From: Ferrimonas kyonanensis DSM 18153
GTDB lineage: Bacteria > Pseudomonadota > Gammaproteobacteria > Enterobacterales > Shewanellaceae
Reading direction: 5' to 3'
Assembly: GCF_000425405.1 (NCBI RefSeq)
Contig: NZ_KE384366.1
Span: 172,553-236,552 of the forward strand
DNA: 64,000 nucleotides
Part shown: piece after piece, positions 1 through 10,779 of the stretch
How the letters are laid out: the number at the start of each line of letters is the position of its first letter
Position numbering within the stretch: the stretch's first letter is position 1
The notes under the pieces: model-generated
The model's database searches: none
Seen by the model: the letters and a program-made list of their open reading frames with translations, nothing else
What the model was told of the DNA's origin: nothing
Made by a program: the position numbers and the translations under genes

Positions 1-1039
1 AGCTGCCTACCGGTGAACCGTGGCTGGAGTAGCCGGTATCGTATTCGTCCGGCAGCCCCAGATCGTGGCCAAATTCATGGGTACAGACGCCGGCGGCGGC
101 GTCGATGGGCTGAACCGTGTAGCCATAGACCTTGTAGTCGCTGTTGGGAATGGCCACCGGTTGGGAGTTGCTGTCGAACACAAAGAACCGGTGCGACCAG
201 ATGGCGTCGGCGCCGAGGACACCGCCACCGGCCTCTTCGCCGATGCTGGAATGGAACAGCATGATGTGGTCGATGATGCCATCCGGCTCGTTGAGGTTGC
301 CGTCGTTATCGAGGTCGTATTGATCCTCTTGGTCGAAATCGGCCAGGTTGACCTGACCGGAGGCCACCAGCTTGGTGACCGCTTCCAGCACCAGATCCGG
401 TGCGGCCTGATCGTTGTCCTGAGCGCCGGCGTTGCCGCCGTAGTGGGCGGCGTTGTGGTCGGCGGTCAGCCAGCCGAATACCTGGCCATCGAAGGTGAAG
501 CTGTTGCCGGACTCTTCGCTGTAGAACTGGCGTCCGGATTGCAGAGTCTGGCCATCGGGGCCACTGAAACCGTTGGCTGAGAACAGCAGGTTCTGGTAAT
601 GGCTGACCGGGTAGCTGGGGTAGTACATGCCGCTGTCGCCGGGCTGAAGGCGGTTGTTGTCGTGCTTGAGGTCGGGAAAATCGATCAGGATCCCCAGTAC
701 CTTGACGGTTTTGGTCTGGGCGTCGGCGTAGTCCGGCAGGGCCATCGCCCGTACCTGCAGCCCTTGGCGATCGGTGCTGTGGGCGCGGGAGCGCAGTTGC
801 AGGCCATCGAACCGTTGCGGTGAGGTAAAGGCCTTTTGGGTAAAGCGTTGCAGCCGTTGCTCGATGGTGGCTCGGTCCGCATCGACCTGCAGTTCGCCCC
901 GCTTCTTCAGCCAATACTCGATGCGCTCGTGGTTGATGACCCCGGGATCCGAGAGGTGAGGCTGAACCGGCGCGGCGATGGCGGCCGGCAGCATGCCGGA
1001 CGTCAGCAAGGCGGCGCCGATGAAGGTGATGTTTTTCAT
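1..1039 (-). CDS. M6 family (immune inhibitor A-like) metalloprotease, truncated by window edge
   Basis: The reading frame opens at an ATG at 1039 preceded by AGGGA and stays open to base 1, so only about 346 N-terminal residues are present. The first 23 residues form a signal peptide (MKNITFIGAALL..., ending AIAA). A zinc-site motif HEFGHDLGLPDEYD lies near residue 321, close to the window edge, and is typical of the M6 peptidases that degrade host or environmental proteins outside the cell. A small lipoprotein gene lies 15 bases upstream on the same strand. The C-terminus, where a sorting signal would sit, is outside the window. Confidence 0.88.
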   Translation of the reverse strand, partial: MKNITFIGAALLTSGMLPAAIAAPVQPHLSDPGVINHERIEYWLKKRGELQVDADRATIEQRLQRFTQKAFTSPQRFDGLQLRSRAHSTDRQGLQVRAMALPDYADAQTKTVKVLGILIDFPDLKHDNNRLQPGDSGMYYPSYPVSHYQNLLFSANGFSGPDGQTLQSGRQFYSEESGNSFTFDGQVFGWLTADHNAAHYGGNAGAQDNDQAAPDLVLEAVTKLVASGQVNLADFDQEDQYDLDNDGNLNEPDGIIDHIMLFHSSIGEEAGGGVLGADAIWSHRFFVFDSNSQPVAIPNSDYKVYGYTVQPIDAAAGVCTHEFGHDLGLPDEYDTGYSSHGSPVGS

Positions 1040-1054
1040 TAACTGTCCCTGTAA

Positions 1055-1318
1055 TTACGTCTTAGGTTGAACGGGCTGTCCACAGCGATTGTTTTTATCT
1101 CTTATGTAGCTGGCCACGGCGGCGTCGATCTGTTCCGGCGTCATCTGCTCGGTGATCTTGCCGGTCTCGGTCAGCAGGGCGATCAGCTTCTGCTTGTCGA
1201 TAATCGGGGCGCTCCCCTGTCGACACTCAGGCGGTGGCTTTAACGGCCTGGTCGTTGGCTGGGGGTCGGCGGCGCAGCCGGCGAGCACGACCGCCAGGGC
1301 AATCCAGTGCAATTTCAT
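1055..1318 (-). CDS. Small lipoprotein of unknown function
   Basis: This 87-residue protein starts with a lipoprotein signal ending in the lipobox LAGC (Cys15). A proline-rich stretch and a short, probably helical domain follow. It contains two more cysteines (in PECRQ and NRCGQ) that could form a disulfide. It ends 15 bases before the M6 protease start on the same strand, so co-transcription is likely. No family was recognised. An accessory role for the protease is only a guess. Confidence 0.6.
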   Translation of the reverse strand: MKLHWIALAVVLAGCAADPQPTTRPLKPPPECRQGSAPIIDKQKLIALLTETGKITEQMTPEQIDAAVASYIRDKNNRCGQPVQPKT

Positions 1319-1593
1319 AAAATGAGCCCATACATTAGTTGGTTATGATCCAAAAGGCGGGCCGGGAATGATGATCCTGCGGTGGCCGGCCGATCAGGCC
1401 TTGCCCGATTCTTATGATTATTTGCCAGAATTAACAATTATTTCACAGTTTAGTGAAACTTAAAATGTTGTATTTCAATTGGTTGAGTGAATGATTGCTG
1501 ATGAAGTTTATAACAACCTCAATAAATTCAATGACAAAAGAGAGGTTGCAAGCACAGGTGGGAGTATCGACGTGCCGGTGCCGACATCCAGTG

Positions 1594-1998
1594 CTATCTG
1601 GGGTAGCGTTGCACTTGTTGCCGAAGCTGCTGCAGGTTGGTCTGAGGCAAGCGCACCAGCGCCGGATCGTGCAGCGATATTGGCTGCCCCAGTTGGTCGC
1701 TGAGCAGGGCATCCAATTGGGCCTCAGAGAGGGCATCCGGCTGGAAATGACGCACGTTGTCTGAGCCTGCGGGAAGGTAGATGGTGCCGTTGTGGAAATC
1801 GATACCGAAGGCGACAATGCCCGGAATGACGAACAGCACCAGCCCCAGTGCATCCAACAGCACGATGGCCGGATCCAGCTGGCCATTGCTCTGGCCTTGG
1901 CGCTCCGGGTGCAGCAGGGTACCACAGCCACCGAGTGACAGCGATACGCCGGCGCACAGGCACAGGTTCAGCAGAGGGGGACAGCGCAGCATGGGCAC
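1594..1998 (-). CDS. Conserved lipoprotein, function unknown
   Basis: The protein has 134 residues with a signal peptide and lipobox LGGC, followed by GTLLHPERQGQ. A hydrophobic segment (LDALGLVLFVIPGIVAFGID) then leads into a soluble C-terminal region. The combination of GCGTLLHPER and IDFHNGTIYLP recalls a small gammaproteobacterial lipoprotein family that some databases mislabel as a polynucleotide phosphorylase; nothing here supports an enzymatic role. It precedes anmK's 3' end on the same strand, with only a short gap. Confidence 0.65.
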   Translation of the reverse strand: MPMLRCPPLLNLCLCAGVSLSLGGCGTLLHPERQGQSNGQLDPAIVLLDALGLVLFVIPGIVAFGIDFHNGTIYLPAGSDNVRHFQPDALSEAQLDALLSDQLGQPISLHDPALVRLPQTNLQQLRQQVQRYPR

Positions 1999-2035
1999 TC
2001 CGGACCGTGTCAGACAGGATGATGCTGAGTGTAGC

Positions 2036-3136
2036 CTATTTGGCTGGCGTCAGGGTGCCGAGCACAGTGGTGCGGCTGGCGCCGGTGACGGCGGGCAGGT
2101 TGCCGGGGATCCCCTCCAGGTGACAATGCGCCAACCAGGCAAAGGCCATCCCTTCTACCCACTGTGGTGGCACCCCCAGGGCGTCGGTGGTGTCGATGCG
2201 GTGCTGAGGCAGGGCCCGGGACAATTGCTTTACCAGGTGACGGTTAAAGGCGCCGCCACCACACAGATACACGTCGGCGTCCTGGCTCAGTTGGGCAATC
2301 TCCGCCGCCAGCGTTTCAACGGTGAAGGCCAGCAAGGTTGCCTGCACGTCTGCGGCGTGGGCGTTCATAAAGGGTTCCAGCTGATAGTTGAGCCAGGCCT
2401 GGTTAAACAGCTCGCGGCCGGTGCTCTTGGGGGCCGGTTGGCTGAAATAGGGGTGGCTCAGCAGTCGTTTCAACAGCTCGGTGCTGATGGTGCCGGCGGC
2501 GGCCAGTTGACCGTCCTGGTCAAAGGGTTGCTGATTGTGCTGTCGCACCCAGGCGTCCATCAGGGTATTGCCCGGGCCGGTGTCATAGCCCAGCACCTGA
2601 TCGGCATTGCCCGGCAACCAGGTGATGTTGGCGATGCCGCCGATGTTGGCGATGATGCGGGGGTGAGCGCCACCGAACATCGCCTGGTGGAAGGCGGGGA
2701 CCAGCGGCGCGCCCTGGCCACCCAGGGCCACGTCTTTGCGGCGGAAATCCGCAATCACGTCGATGCCGGTGTCGACGGCCAGGGTGTTGGGGTCACCGAT
2801 CTGCAGGCTGAAGCCATGGGGGCCGTCCGGCATGTGGCGAATGGTCTGGCCGTGGCTGCCGATGGCGCGAACGCTGTCGGCGTCGATGCCAGACTTGGCC
2901 AGCAGGGCATTGGTGGCGTCGGCAAAGGCTTTGCCCACCTGGCGATCGACGTGGCCGAGGCGGTTAATCTCGTCGTTGCCGGTGCTGCACAGCCGGTGCA
3001 GTTGCTCCAGCAGGTGTGGATCGTACTCGTGGCTGTGACTGGCCACCAGCGTGGGGTGCTGACCATCAAATTCCACCAGTACGGCATCGATGCCGTCCAT
3101 GCTGGTGCCGGACATTAAGCCTATGTATCGCGTCAT
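2036..3136 (-). CDS. anmK: Anhydro-N-acetylmuramic acid kinase
   Basis: This enzyme phosphorylates and opens 1,6-anhydro-N-acetylmuramic acid released by lytic transglycosylases, giving MurNAc-6-phosphate in cytoplasmic cell-wall recycling. The 366-residue length is normal for the family. Visible signatures are the N-terminal phosphate-binding loop GTSMDG (residues 10-15), the SHGQTIRH segment, and [12 protein letters not shown] in the sugar-kinase fold. Its start overlaps the stop of the upstream M23 peptidase gene by four bases, so translational coupling is likely. Pairing a wall hydrolase with a wall-recycling kinase makes functional sense. Confidence 0.95.
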   Translation of the reverse strand: MTRYIGLMSGTSMDGIDAVLVEFDGQHPTLVASHSHEYDPHLLEQLHRLCSTGNDEINRLGHVDRQVGKAFADATNALLAKSGIDADSVRAIGSHGQTIRHMPDGPHGFSLQIGDPNTLAVDTGIDVIADFRRKDVALGGQGAPLVPAFHQAMFGGAHPRIIANIGGIANITWLPGNADQVLGYDTGPGNTLMDAWVRQHNQQPFDQDGQLAAAGTISTELLKRLLSHPYFSQPAPKSTGRELFNQAWLNYQLEPFMNAHAADVQATLLAFTVETLAAEIAQLSQDADVYLCGGGAFNRHLVKQLSRALPQHRIDTTDALGVPPQWVEGMAFAWLAHCHLEGIPGNLPAVTGASRTTVLGTLTPAK

Positions 3137-4455
3137 TGCATCGCTACCATGATCTGCTGGCGGTGTGCCAGAGTGTGCAACTGTTCTTTAGCATAGGCAA
3201 GGAATGCGGCCCGGTCTTTCTTGGCGATGTCGGCGGCCTCCGGCAGTTTGACCCGGCGCGGGTTGCGATGGACGCCATTGACCAGGAATTCATAGTGCAG
3301 GTGAGCACCGGTCACCCGGCCGGTGGATCCCAACAGGCCAATGGTCTGCCCCTGACGAACCCGCTGTCCTTGTTTGACTTTGCGTTTTTTCAGGTGCAGG
3401 TACTTGGTGACGTATTTGCCGCCATGTTGAATGAATACGTAGTTGCCGTTGAGGTTGTTGTAGGCGGACTTGATCACCTTACCGTCGCCGGCGGCCATGA
3501 TGGGGGTGCCCACCGGCGCCACGTAGTCGGTGCCATTATGGGGCCGAACCCGCTTGGTGACCGGGTGCAGGCGACGGGGGTTGAAGTTGGAGCTGACGTA
3601 GTTGAACTGAACCGGGGCCCGCAGGAAGGCTTTGCGCATCGCCTTGCCCTTGTCGGAATAGAAGTTGCCGTCGCTGTGGCGGACCGCGCGGAAGGTGTCC
3701 CCCTGGTTGGTGAATTCGGCGGCGACGATCTTGCCGTCGGCGGCGAAGTGGCCGTCGATGAACTCCTGCTCATAGAGCACGCTGAAGCGGTCACCGGCGC
3801 GGATGTCCAGGGCAAAGTCGATGTCCCAGCCAAAAATGCCGGCCAGGCTCATGATCTGATTCGGGCTCATGCCGGCGCCGACGGCGGCGTTCCAGAAGTT
3901 GGACTCGATGGTGGCACTGGCGTAGGCGGTGCGCAGTTCCACCTCTTTGGTTTCCACCCACTCGGTCAGTCCCTCGGATTGCTGTTCAACCTGCAGGGTC
4001 TGCTTGTTGTCCATGGCGTAGCGCAGGTGCTTCAACTCCCCCTGATTGTCCCGCCCCAGCTCGATCACCTGGCCGGGCATCACCTTGGGCAGACGTTTGC
4101 CGGCGATGGGCAGCTGGGTAATGCGGTACAGTTGCTGAGGGCTGAGGCCGGCGCGATTAAACAGCAGCGCCAGGCTGTCTCCGGATTGCACCGTAAACGA
4201 TTGCCAGTTGAGCCCGGGCTGCAGCGGCTGGGCCTGAGCCGACTGAATCTCCAGCGCCAGAGGCAGTCGCTGGTTGACGGGCAGAGGCTCAATGAACTCC
4301 GCCGCCAGATCACTGGCCGAAGGCAGCGACAGCAGCAGCAGAGTCAGCAACGAGAGGGCAAACAGGCCGATTTTATGTGGGGTAGGTAGCACCCTGAGCA
4401 CAGAAATCAACGGCCCAAATTTGCTCGGTTGTTGGCGTGTGTTTGTTCTATTCAT
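3133..4455 (-). CDS. M23 family peptidoglycan endopeptidase (MepM/OapA-like)
   Basis: The 440-residue protein has an N-terminal membrane anchor (about residues 28-46). A LysM/OapA-like region follows (about 85-135, with [15 protein letters not shown]), then a C-terminal LytM/M23 domain (about 300-400). The zinc ligands are visible as His306 and Asp310 in HNGTDY, and His385/His387 in HLHYE. This predicts an active periplasmic D,D-endopeptidase that cleaves peptide crosslinks, like E. coli MepM. It is transcribed away from tyrS and overlaps anmK by four bases. Confidence 0.92.
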   Translation of the reverse strand: MNRTNTRQQPSKFGPLISVLRVLPTPHKIGLFALSLLTLLLLSLPSASDLAAEFIEPLPVNQRLPLALEIQSAQAQPLQPGLNWQSFTVQSGDSLALLFNRAGLSPQQLYRITQLPIAGKRLPKVMPGQVIELGRDNQGELKHLRYAMDNKQTLQVEQQSEGLTEWVETKEVELRTAYASATIESNFWNAAVGAGMSPNQIMSLAGIFGWDIDFALDIRAGDRFSVLYEQEFIDGHFAADGKIVAAEFTNQGDTFRAVRHSDGNFYSDKGKAMRKAFLRAPVQFNYVSSNFNPRRLHPVTKRVRPHNGTDYVAPVGTPIMAAGDGKVIKSAYNNLNGNYVFIQHGGKYVTKYLHLKKRKVKQGQRVRQGQTIGLLGSTGRVTGAHLHYEFLVNGVHRNPRRVKLPEAADIAKKDRAAFLAYAKEQLHTLAHRQQIMVAMQ

Positions 4456-4602
4456 CTGTCTGTCATAGTAAAACGAGAGGACCTGAATGCCAAAGGCGCA
4501 GATTCCAACCGGACGGGTTAGTCTACACTCTTTCCTTTGTTCTGCCTAACCAGTAACATGACTGCCTTTATTGTATGTTGTAACACCTTCGGAGTGGGCT
4601 TG

Positions 4603-5790
4603 ATGACTGAGTTGGAACGGGCACTGGCGGAGATTCGCCGTGGAACCGAGGAGATCCTGGTAGAACAGGACTTGATTGAAAAACTGAAAACAGGGCAGCC
4701 CCTGAAGGTGAAGCTGGGTGCCGATCCCACCGCTCCGGATATCCATCTTGGTCACACCGTGATTCTCAATAAGCTGCGCCAGTTCCAGGAGTTGGGCCAC
4801 GAGGTGATCTTCCTGATCGGTGATTTTACCGGCATGGTGGGCGATCCTTCCGGCAAGAACACCACCCGACCACCGCTGACCAAAGAGCAGGTGCTGGCCA
4901 ACGCCGAAACCTATAAGGAGCAGGTGTTTAAGATTCTGGATCCGGCCAAGACCCGCATCGAGTTTAACTCCAGCTGGCTGAATGAGCTGGGCTCGGCGGG
5001 CATGCTGCGTCTGGCGTCCAAGCAGACCGTGGCTCGAATGCTGGAGCGCGATGACTTTAAGAAGCGCTACGGCAGCGGTCAGGCCATCGCCATTCACGAA
5101 TTCATGTACCCGCTGTTGCAGGGCTGGGACTCGGTGGCTCTGGAAGCGGATGTGGAGCTGGGCGGAACCGATCAGAAGTTCAACCTGCTGATGGGACGTG
5201 AGTTGCAGAAAGAGGAGGGACAGCGTCCTCAGACTGTGATCACCATGCCATTGCTGGTGGGCCTGGACGGGGTCAAGAAGATGTCCAAGTCGGCCCACAA
5301 CTACATCGGTGTGTCGGATCCGGCCAACGAGATGTTTGGTAAGATCATGTCCATCTCCGACGAACTGATGTGGAACTACTACGAGTTGCTGTCTTTCCGC
5401 CCACTGGAAGAGATTGAGCAGTTCAAGAGCGACATGGCCAATGGCGCCAACCCGCGTGACATCAAGATCACCCTGGCGAAGGAGATCATCGCCCGCTTCC
5501 ATGATGAGGCGGCAGCAGAGGCGGCTCATCAGGACTTCATTCAGCGTTTCCAGAAAAACGCCATTCCCGATGAGATGCCGGAGTTGAGCTTCGATGCCGG
5601 CATGGCCATTGCCAACCTGCTTAAGGAAGCGAACCTGGTGGGATCCACCAGTGACGCTCTGCGTATGATCCGTCAGGGCGCGGTGAAGATCGACGGCGAT
5701 AAGCTGGATGATACCAAATGGGTGCCGGCTACTGGCACCGCAGTGTACCAGGTGGGCAAGCGCAAATTTGCTCGCATCACCCTGAAGTAA
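4603..5790 (+). CDS. tyrS: Tyrosyl-tRNA synthetase
   Basis: This class I synthetase charges tRNA-Tyr. I start it at ATG 4603, after GGAG at 4591, which gives [11 protein letters not shown] and 395 residues. The frame extends 22 codons upstream but without family support. The HIGH-type motif is HLGH (48-51) and the KMSKS motif is residues 226-230. A C-terminal S4 RNA-binding domain contains the [10 protein letters not shown] segment. The length of about 395 fits the shorter TyrS type rather than E. coli TyrS (424). It is a single gene followed by a strong terminator. Confidence 0.96.
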   Translation: MTELERALAEIRRGTEEILVEQDLIEKLKTGQPLKVKLGADPTAPDIHLGHTVILNKLRQFQELGHEVIFLIGDFTGMVGDPSGKNTTRPPLTKEQVLANAETYKEQVFKILDPAKTRIEFNSSWLNELGSAGMLRLASKQTVARMLERDDFKKRYGSGQAIAIHEFMYPLLQGWDSVALEADVELGGTDQKFNLLMGRELQKEEGQRPQTVITMPLLVGLDGVKKMSKSAHNYIGVSDPANEMFGKIMSISDELMWNYYELLSFRPLEEIEQFKSDMANGANPRDIKITLAKEIIARFHDEAAAEAAHQDFIQRFQKNAIPDEMPELSFDAGMAIANLLKEANLVGSTSDALRMIRQGAVKIDGDKLDDTKWVPATGTAVYQVGKRKFARITLK

Positions 5791-5810
5791 TTCAGGCGGA
5801 ACGCTGCATC

Positions 5811-5835
5811 AAGCCGCCTACGGGCGGCTTTTTTT
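5811..5835 (+). terminator. Rho-independent terminator of tyrS
   Basis: The stem AAGCCGCC/GGCGGCTT with loop TACG is followed by a run of T, 20 bases after the tyrS stop. Confidence 0.9.
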
Positions 5836-5894
5836 ATGGCGGCGCAAGATCCCGGCTCCTGGCTGGGGTATAACTGAGTCAGGGAGGAGTAACC

Positions 5895-6281
5895 ATGACA
5901 ACAAGGCCCTGGCAAACCATGCTGACTGGCTGGGTATTGGGGGTGGTGGCGATGGCACTGACCTTGCCCTTGCTGATGCTGACTCAGGATGTCAGCCAGT
6001 GGCTGCCGGCCACCGGCGTGTACGCGCTGTCGGTGACCCTGGATGCGGCGCTGGTGTATCTGCCGGTGTGGTTGGTTCTGGCGTGGCTCAGTGTTCGGTT
6101 AGGCACACCGGAGGGGGCCCTGTGGCTGTTGATCGGCGCCGCCAGCTTGTCGTACCTGATTCTGCCCGCCTGGGTGGGCACCCATTGGCACCTGGCCGCC
6201 TGGATCTGGTCTCAACCCTCGGCGCTGTTGGCGCAACTGCTGGGAGTGGGACTCGGGCTGTGGTTGAGTCGGCGCGGCTAG
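5895..6281 (+). CDS. Small inner-membrane protein, unknown
   Basis: This 128-residue, strongly hydrophobic protein has four predicted transmembrane segments, starting near residues 9-29, 41-65, 73-90 and 105-124. The ATG at 5895 is preceded by a clear GGAGGAG. No catalytic motif or known family was recognised. It stands alone between the tyrS terminator and the convergent 6283-6804 gene, whose stop lies two bases away. Confidence 0.65.
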   Translation: MTTRPWQTMLTGWVLGVVAMALTLPLLMLTQDVSQWLPATGVYALSVTLDAALVYLPVWLVLAWLSVRLGTPEGALWLLIGAASLSYLILPAWVGTHWHLAAWIWSQPSALLAQLLGVGLGLWLSRRG

Positions 6282-6282
6282 G

Positions 6283-6804
6283 TTACTGGTTGGCCAGCTG
6301 ATCACGCATGGTATCGTAATCCAGCAGATCGACGTGGCTCTTGATCTCCTTCTCCTCCATGTCCAGATCCAGGGTGGTGACACCGGGAATGGTCAGTTCG
6401 ATGGTCTGACCGGGTTTGCCGAACAGATCCCCCCTGGATTTGTAGCGATAGGTGCCGATCATCACCACCAGATCGCCGGAGTGGAACACGTGGTCCGGTT
6501 CAAAACTGTAATCCAGGGTATAGACGTGGATGCGGCGCAGAAACGTCAGGATGTCACTGCCGCCAGTGATGGTTTTGCTGGCGGTGCGATCGTTAAACTT
6601 GGTTTCCCGGCTGTAGAAACGTGACAGTTTATTGTAATCGCGGTGGGTCAGGGCCTTAATGTAGTCCTGTGCCAGTAGAATCGGTGCTGGAATCTCGATT
6701 TTAGCTTCGGCGGTGACCGGATCTTGATCTGGAACGATGTCGGCGCCGGCGGCCCACAGTGGTGCACTGATCAGCGCCAGTACCATAATTCCAAATCTCA
6801 GCAT
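6283..6804 (-). CDS. Exported NTF2/SnoaL-like protein
   Basis: The 173-residue protein begins with a signal peptide (MLRFGIMVLALISAPLWAAG). Its body, with ILLAQDYIKALTHRDYNKLSRFY and a later beta-rich part, resembles the NTF2-like cone fold often annotated as nuclear transport factor 2 family. GGAAAGAG precedes the ATG. It probably works in the periplasm; ligand and role are unknown. The TRIC-like channel gene lies just upstream on the same strand. Confidence 0.65.
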   Translation of the reverse strand: MLRFGIMVLALISAPLWAAGADIVPDQDPVTAEAKIEIPAPILLAQDYIKALTHRDYNKLSRFYSRETKFNDRTASKTITGGSDILTFLRRIHVYTLDYSFEPDHVFHSGDLVVMIGTYRYKSRGDLFGKPGQTIELTIPGVTTLDLDMEEKEIKSHVDLLDYDTMRDQLANQ

Positions 6805-6825
6805 CTCTTTCCCCCGGTGTGTGCA

Positions 6826-7455
6826 TTAGTCGTGACGGTCGCCGTTGAGTTCAAAAGCGGGCAGAGACAGGCGCCAGTAGATGGCGGAGACGCGAATGGC
6901 CAAAGCACCCACCATGGCGATGATCATCGCCGGAACCTGAGCGACCTGATACTCAAGGCTGATGGTATACAAAATCCCACCCACAATGGAAGCGGTGGCG
7001 TAAATCTCTTTGCGCAATACCAGCGGGATCTCCCGGCACAGCACATCGCGAATCATGCCTCCGACCACGCCGGTCATGACTCCCATCATCACCGCAATCA
7101 ATGGCGAGGCGCCGTAGGCCAGGGCTTTCTGAGCGCCAATGACGGTAAACAGAGCCAGTCCGAAGGCGTCCGCGAGCTGAAACCATTTTCCCGACAGGCG
7201 GCGGGGACAGCGTACCAGCAACATCACCAGCAGTGCCGTGAGCAGCACCACCCAGATGTAGGTGGTGTCGGTGATCCAGAACACCGGCTGGGCCCCTAGA
7301 ATGGTGTCGCGAATGGTGCCACCGCCAATGGCGGTCACGGCGGCCAGCACGGTAACGCCAAACGGGTCCATTCGCAGTCGGCCGGCGGCCAGTGCGCCGG
7401 AGATGGCAAACACGGCGGTGCCGAACATATCGGCGTAGTAGACAAACTCGGTCAC
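6826..7455 (-). CDS. TRIC-type cation channel family membrane protein (UPF0126/YadS-like)
   Basis: The 209 residues form about seven transmembrane helices in two repeated halves. Each half carries the family's glycine-rich signature: [13 protein letters not shown] near residue 43 and [16 protein letters not shown] near residue 128. Prokaryotic TRIC homologues form trimeric potassium or cation channels. The apparent start is GTG at 7455, with only a weak ribosome-binding site, so the exact start is uncertain. It lies 21 bases upstream of the exported NTF2-like gene. Confidence 0.88.
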   Translation of the reverse strand: MTEFVYYADMFGTAVFAISGALAAGRLRMDPFGVTVLAAVTAIGGGTIRDTILGAQPVFWITDTTYIWVVLLTALLVMLLVRCPRRLSGKWFQLADAFGLALFTVIGAQKALAYGASPLIAVMMGVMTGVVGGMIRDVLCREIPLVLRKEIYATASIVGGILYTISLEYQVAQVPAMIIAMVGALAIRVSAIYWRLSLPAFELNGDRHD

Positions 7456-7593
7456 TGTGGTGATCTATTCCATAAATGAGTGCTGACACAAATCGAAGGC
7501 GTCACCTGGCAGCAGTGCCAGATCAGACCGGCGCTATTGTAATACCAAATGCGGGCTCAGCTCGAGCGCAAATGCCAGGCCGGGCCGAATGGG

Positions 7594-8556
7594 TTACCAG
7601 GCGCCGGCCTGGATCATGGCGATGGCACTGGTGGACAGCACCAGCAAGGCCACCCACAGCCAGCGGGCAAACTGGATCAATCGATCGGCCTGAACAATGG
7701 TGGCGGTGGTCGGGGGGTGGGCGGGGCCGACTCGAGGCTGCTCCAGCCGTTGGTTGTCGATCAGCATCGGGCCGCCGAGTTGAACGTTAAGGTGATAGGC
7801 CATGGCGGTGGTGAGCCAATGCCGTGATTGCAGCAATGGGGTACGGGCACAGGTAAGGGCTTTCCAGCAGCTGAGGGTGTTGCCGTAGAGGCTCAGGGTT
7901 AAGGCCAGCAGGGCATTGACCGGGATCGCCAGCACCGATGCCAGGGTATGGCTGACGAGGCCGAAATTCCGATATTGGGGCCGCCAGGGCAGCCAGTGTC
8001 GAGCCAGTTGGCTGAGTAGCCACACCGCCAGGGCCGCTTCGAACCCCAGTAAAGGGAAATACAATAACCAGCTGAAGGTGGTGCCGGCTTCCTGGGTCAG
8101 ACGGCTCTCGATGCTGGCCTTACACAGGCCAACCTCACTGAGTGAGTCGGTTTGACGAACGGTAAACGGTGCCAGCGTTTGTCGGGCTCGCTGTTTCAGG
8201 CCCCCGTGCAGCTCGGCCACCAGTTGCCGATGCTGCTGACGTTGCTGGTCGCCGGGCAGACACAGGGCGATCAGCAGACACTGCAGTGCCCCCGGGTAGG
8301 CGGCCAGGCTCATGGCGGCCGCCAGCAGCGTCACCGGCGGCAGCACCATCAACGCAGTGGCGATGCCCCCGGCCAGGCGCTGTTGGGAGGGCGCGCGTTG
8401 CGGTCGGTTGACCTTGGCCGCCAGAGCGTCGGCCACCTGATGCAGCCGGGGGGCCAGCAGCCAGTGGCCGGGCAGCAGTCGGTTTATCAGTAGCGCCGCC
8501 GCCACAATCAGCGGTGGCATTAGCCAGTGATAAAAGGGCCCCAGCGCGTGTTCCAT
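7594..8556 (-). CDS. CobD/CbiB-like cobalamin biosynthesis membrane protein
   Basis: This 320-residue integral membrane protein resembles CbiB/CobD, which joins aminopropanol (phosphate) to adenosylcobyric acid. Several helices are visible, together with the cytoplasmic loop EVGLCKASIESRLTQEAGTTFSWLLYFPLLG and the later NYGN-like motif region. Similarity is moderate, and no other cobalamin genes are in the window. Its ATG overlaps the mtnN stop by one base (TGATG), so the two are co-translated. The same gene order follows gltD in Shewanella. The true substrate is uncertain. Confidence 0.72.
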   Translation of the reverse strand: MEHALGPFYHWLMPPLIVAAALLINRLLPGHWLLAPRLHQVADALAAKVNRPQRAPSQQRLAGGIATALMVLPPVTLLAAAMSLAAYPGALQCLLIALCLPGDQQRQQHRQLVAELHGGLKQRARQTLAPFTVRQTDSLSEVGLCKASIESRLTQEAGTTFSWLLYFPLLGFEAALAVWLLSQLARHWLPWRPQYRNFGLVSHTLASVLAIPVNALLALTLSLYGNTLSCWKALTCARTPLLQSRHWLTTAMAYHLNVQLGGPMLIDNQRLEQPRVGPAHPPTTATIVQADRLIQFARWLWVALLVLSTSAIAMIQAGAW

Positions 8557-9254
8557 CAGTGGGTCAGCTGATCCAGCATCGCCATCACCACCTTGGCGGA
8601 GTGCTCACCGGCCTTGACGATGAAGCTGTCAAAGTCCACGGCAGAATCGTCGTTGGCGTTGTCGGAGATGGCCCGAATGACCACGAAGGGCATGGCAAAC
8701 TGGTGACAGGTCTGGGCGATGGCGCCGGCTTCCATTTCACAGGCGGCCATGGCCGGGAAGTGGGACAGCATCACGGCGGTGCGCTGCGGGTCGGCGATAA
8801 AGCTGTCGCCGGTGCAGATCAGGCCTTCGATCGCCTGCACTTCGCCGACGCGAACAATGCTGGCCTTGGCCACATCCACCAGCCGGGCATCCGGCAGGAA
8901 GGCGGCGGGCTGGCTTGGCAGCTGGCCGATCTCATAGCCAAAGGCGGTGACGTCGACATCGTGATAGCGCACTTCACTGGAGATCACCACATCGCCGATG
9001 GCCAGCTCTTGGGCAAAGCCGCCGGCGGAACCGGTGTTGATGATGGCATCCGGTGCGAAGCGCTCGATCAGCAAGGTGGTGGCGATGGCGGCAGTGACCT
9101 TGCCGATGCCGGAGCGGGTAACAACCACGTCGGCGCCGTTTAGGGTGCCGGAGTAGAATTCGATGTTGGCGAGGGTGGTGACCTGCAGGTCCTGAATCTG
9201 GCTACGCAGCAGGGCAACTTCCTGCTCCATGGCGCCGATAATTCCAATTTTCAT
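8556..9254 (-). CDS. mtnN: 5'-methylthioadenosine/S-adenosylhomocysteine nucleosidase
   Basis: MtnN (Pfs) hydrolyses methylthioadenosine and S-adenosylhomocysteine, feeding methionine salvage and the LuxS/AI-2 route. I start at ATG 9254 ([16 protein letters not shown]), three codons inside a TTG alternative, because this matches the family N-terminus; length is 232. Family motifs include GSAGGFA, SGDSFI-type TGDSFI, and the catalytic-region [10 protein letters not shown] and ISDNAN segments. The stop is coupled to the CbiB-like gene. It lies downstream of the gltD terminator, so it probably has its own promoter. Confidence 0.96.
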   Translation of the reverse strand: MKIGIIGAMEQEVALLRSQIQDLQVTTLANIEFYSGTLNGADVVVTRSGIGKVTAAIATTLLIERFAPDAIINTGSAGGFAQELAIGDVVISSEVRYHDVDVTAFGYEIGQLPSQPAAFLPDARLVDVAKASIVRVGEVQAIEGLICTGDSFIADPQRTAVMLSHFPAMAACEMEAGAIAQTCHQFAMPFVVIRAISDNANDDSAVDFDSFIVKAGEHSAKVVMAMLDQLTH

Positions 9255-9315
9255 GGTGGGCAATCTAGGCTCTAGGGGAGTGTGGCGGGCAGTTTACCAC
9301 AAGCGTCGAGGATGC

Positions 9316-9342
9316 AAAAAAACGCCCTGCTGGGCAGGGCGT
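9316..9342 (-). terminator. Rho-independent terminator of gltBD
   Basis: On the minus strand, stem ACGCCCTGC/GCAGGGCGT with loop CCA is followed by seven T, just after the gltD stop. Confidence 0.9.
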
Positions 9343-9351
9343 TGTCTTGGC

Positions 9352-10779
<1,428 letters not shown>

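Noticed and set aside
4537..4602. N-terminal extension of tyrS
   Set aside because: The extra 22 residues are not family-like, and GGAG at 4591 supports ATG 4603.
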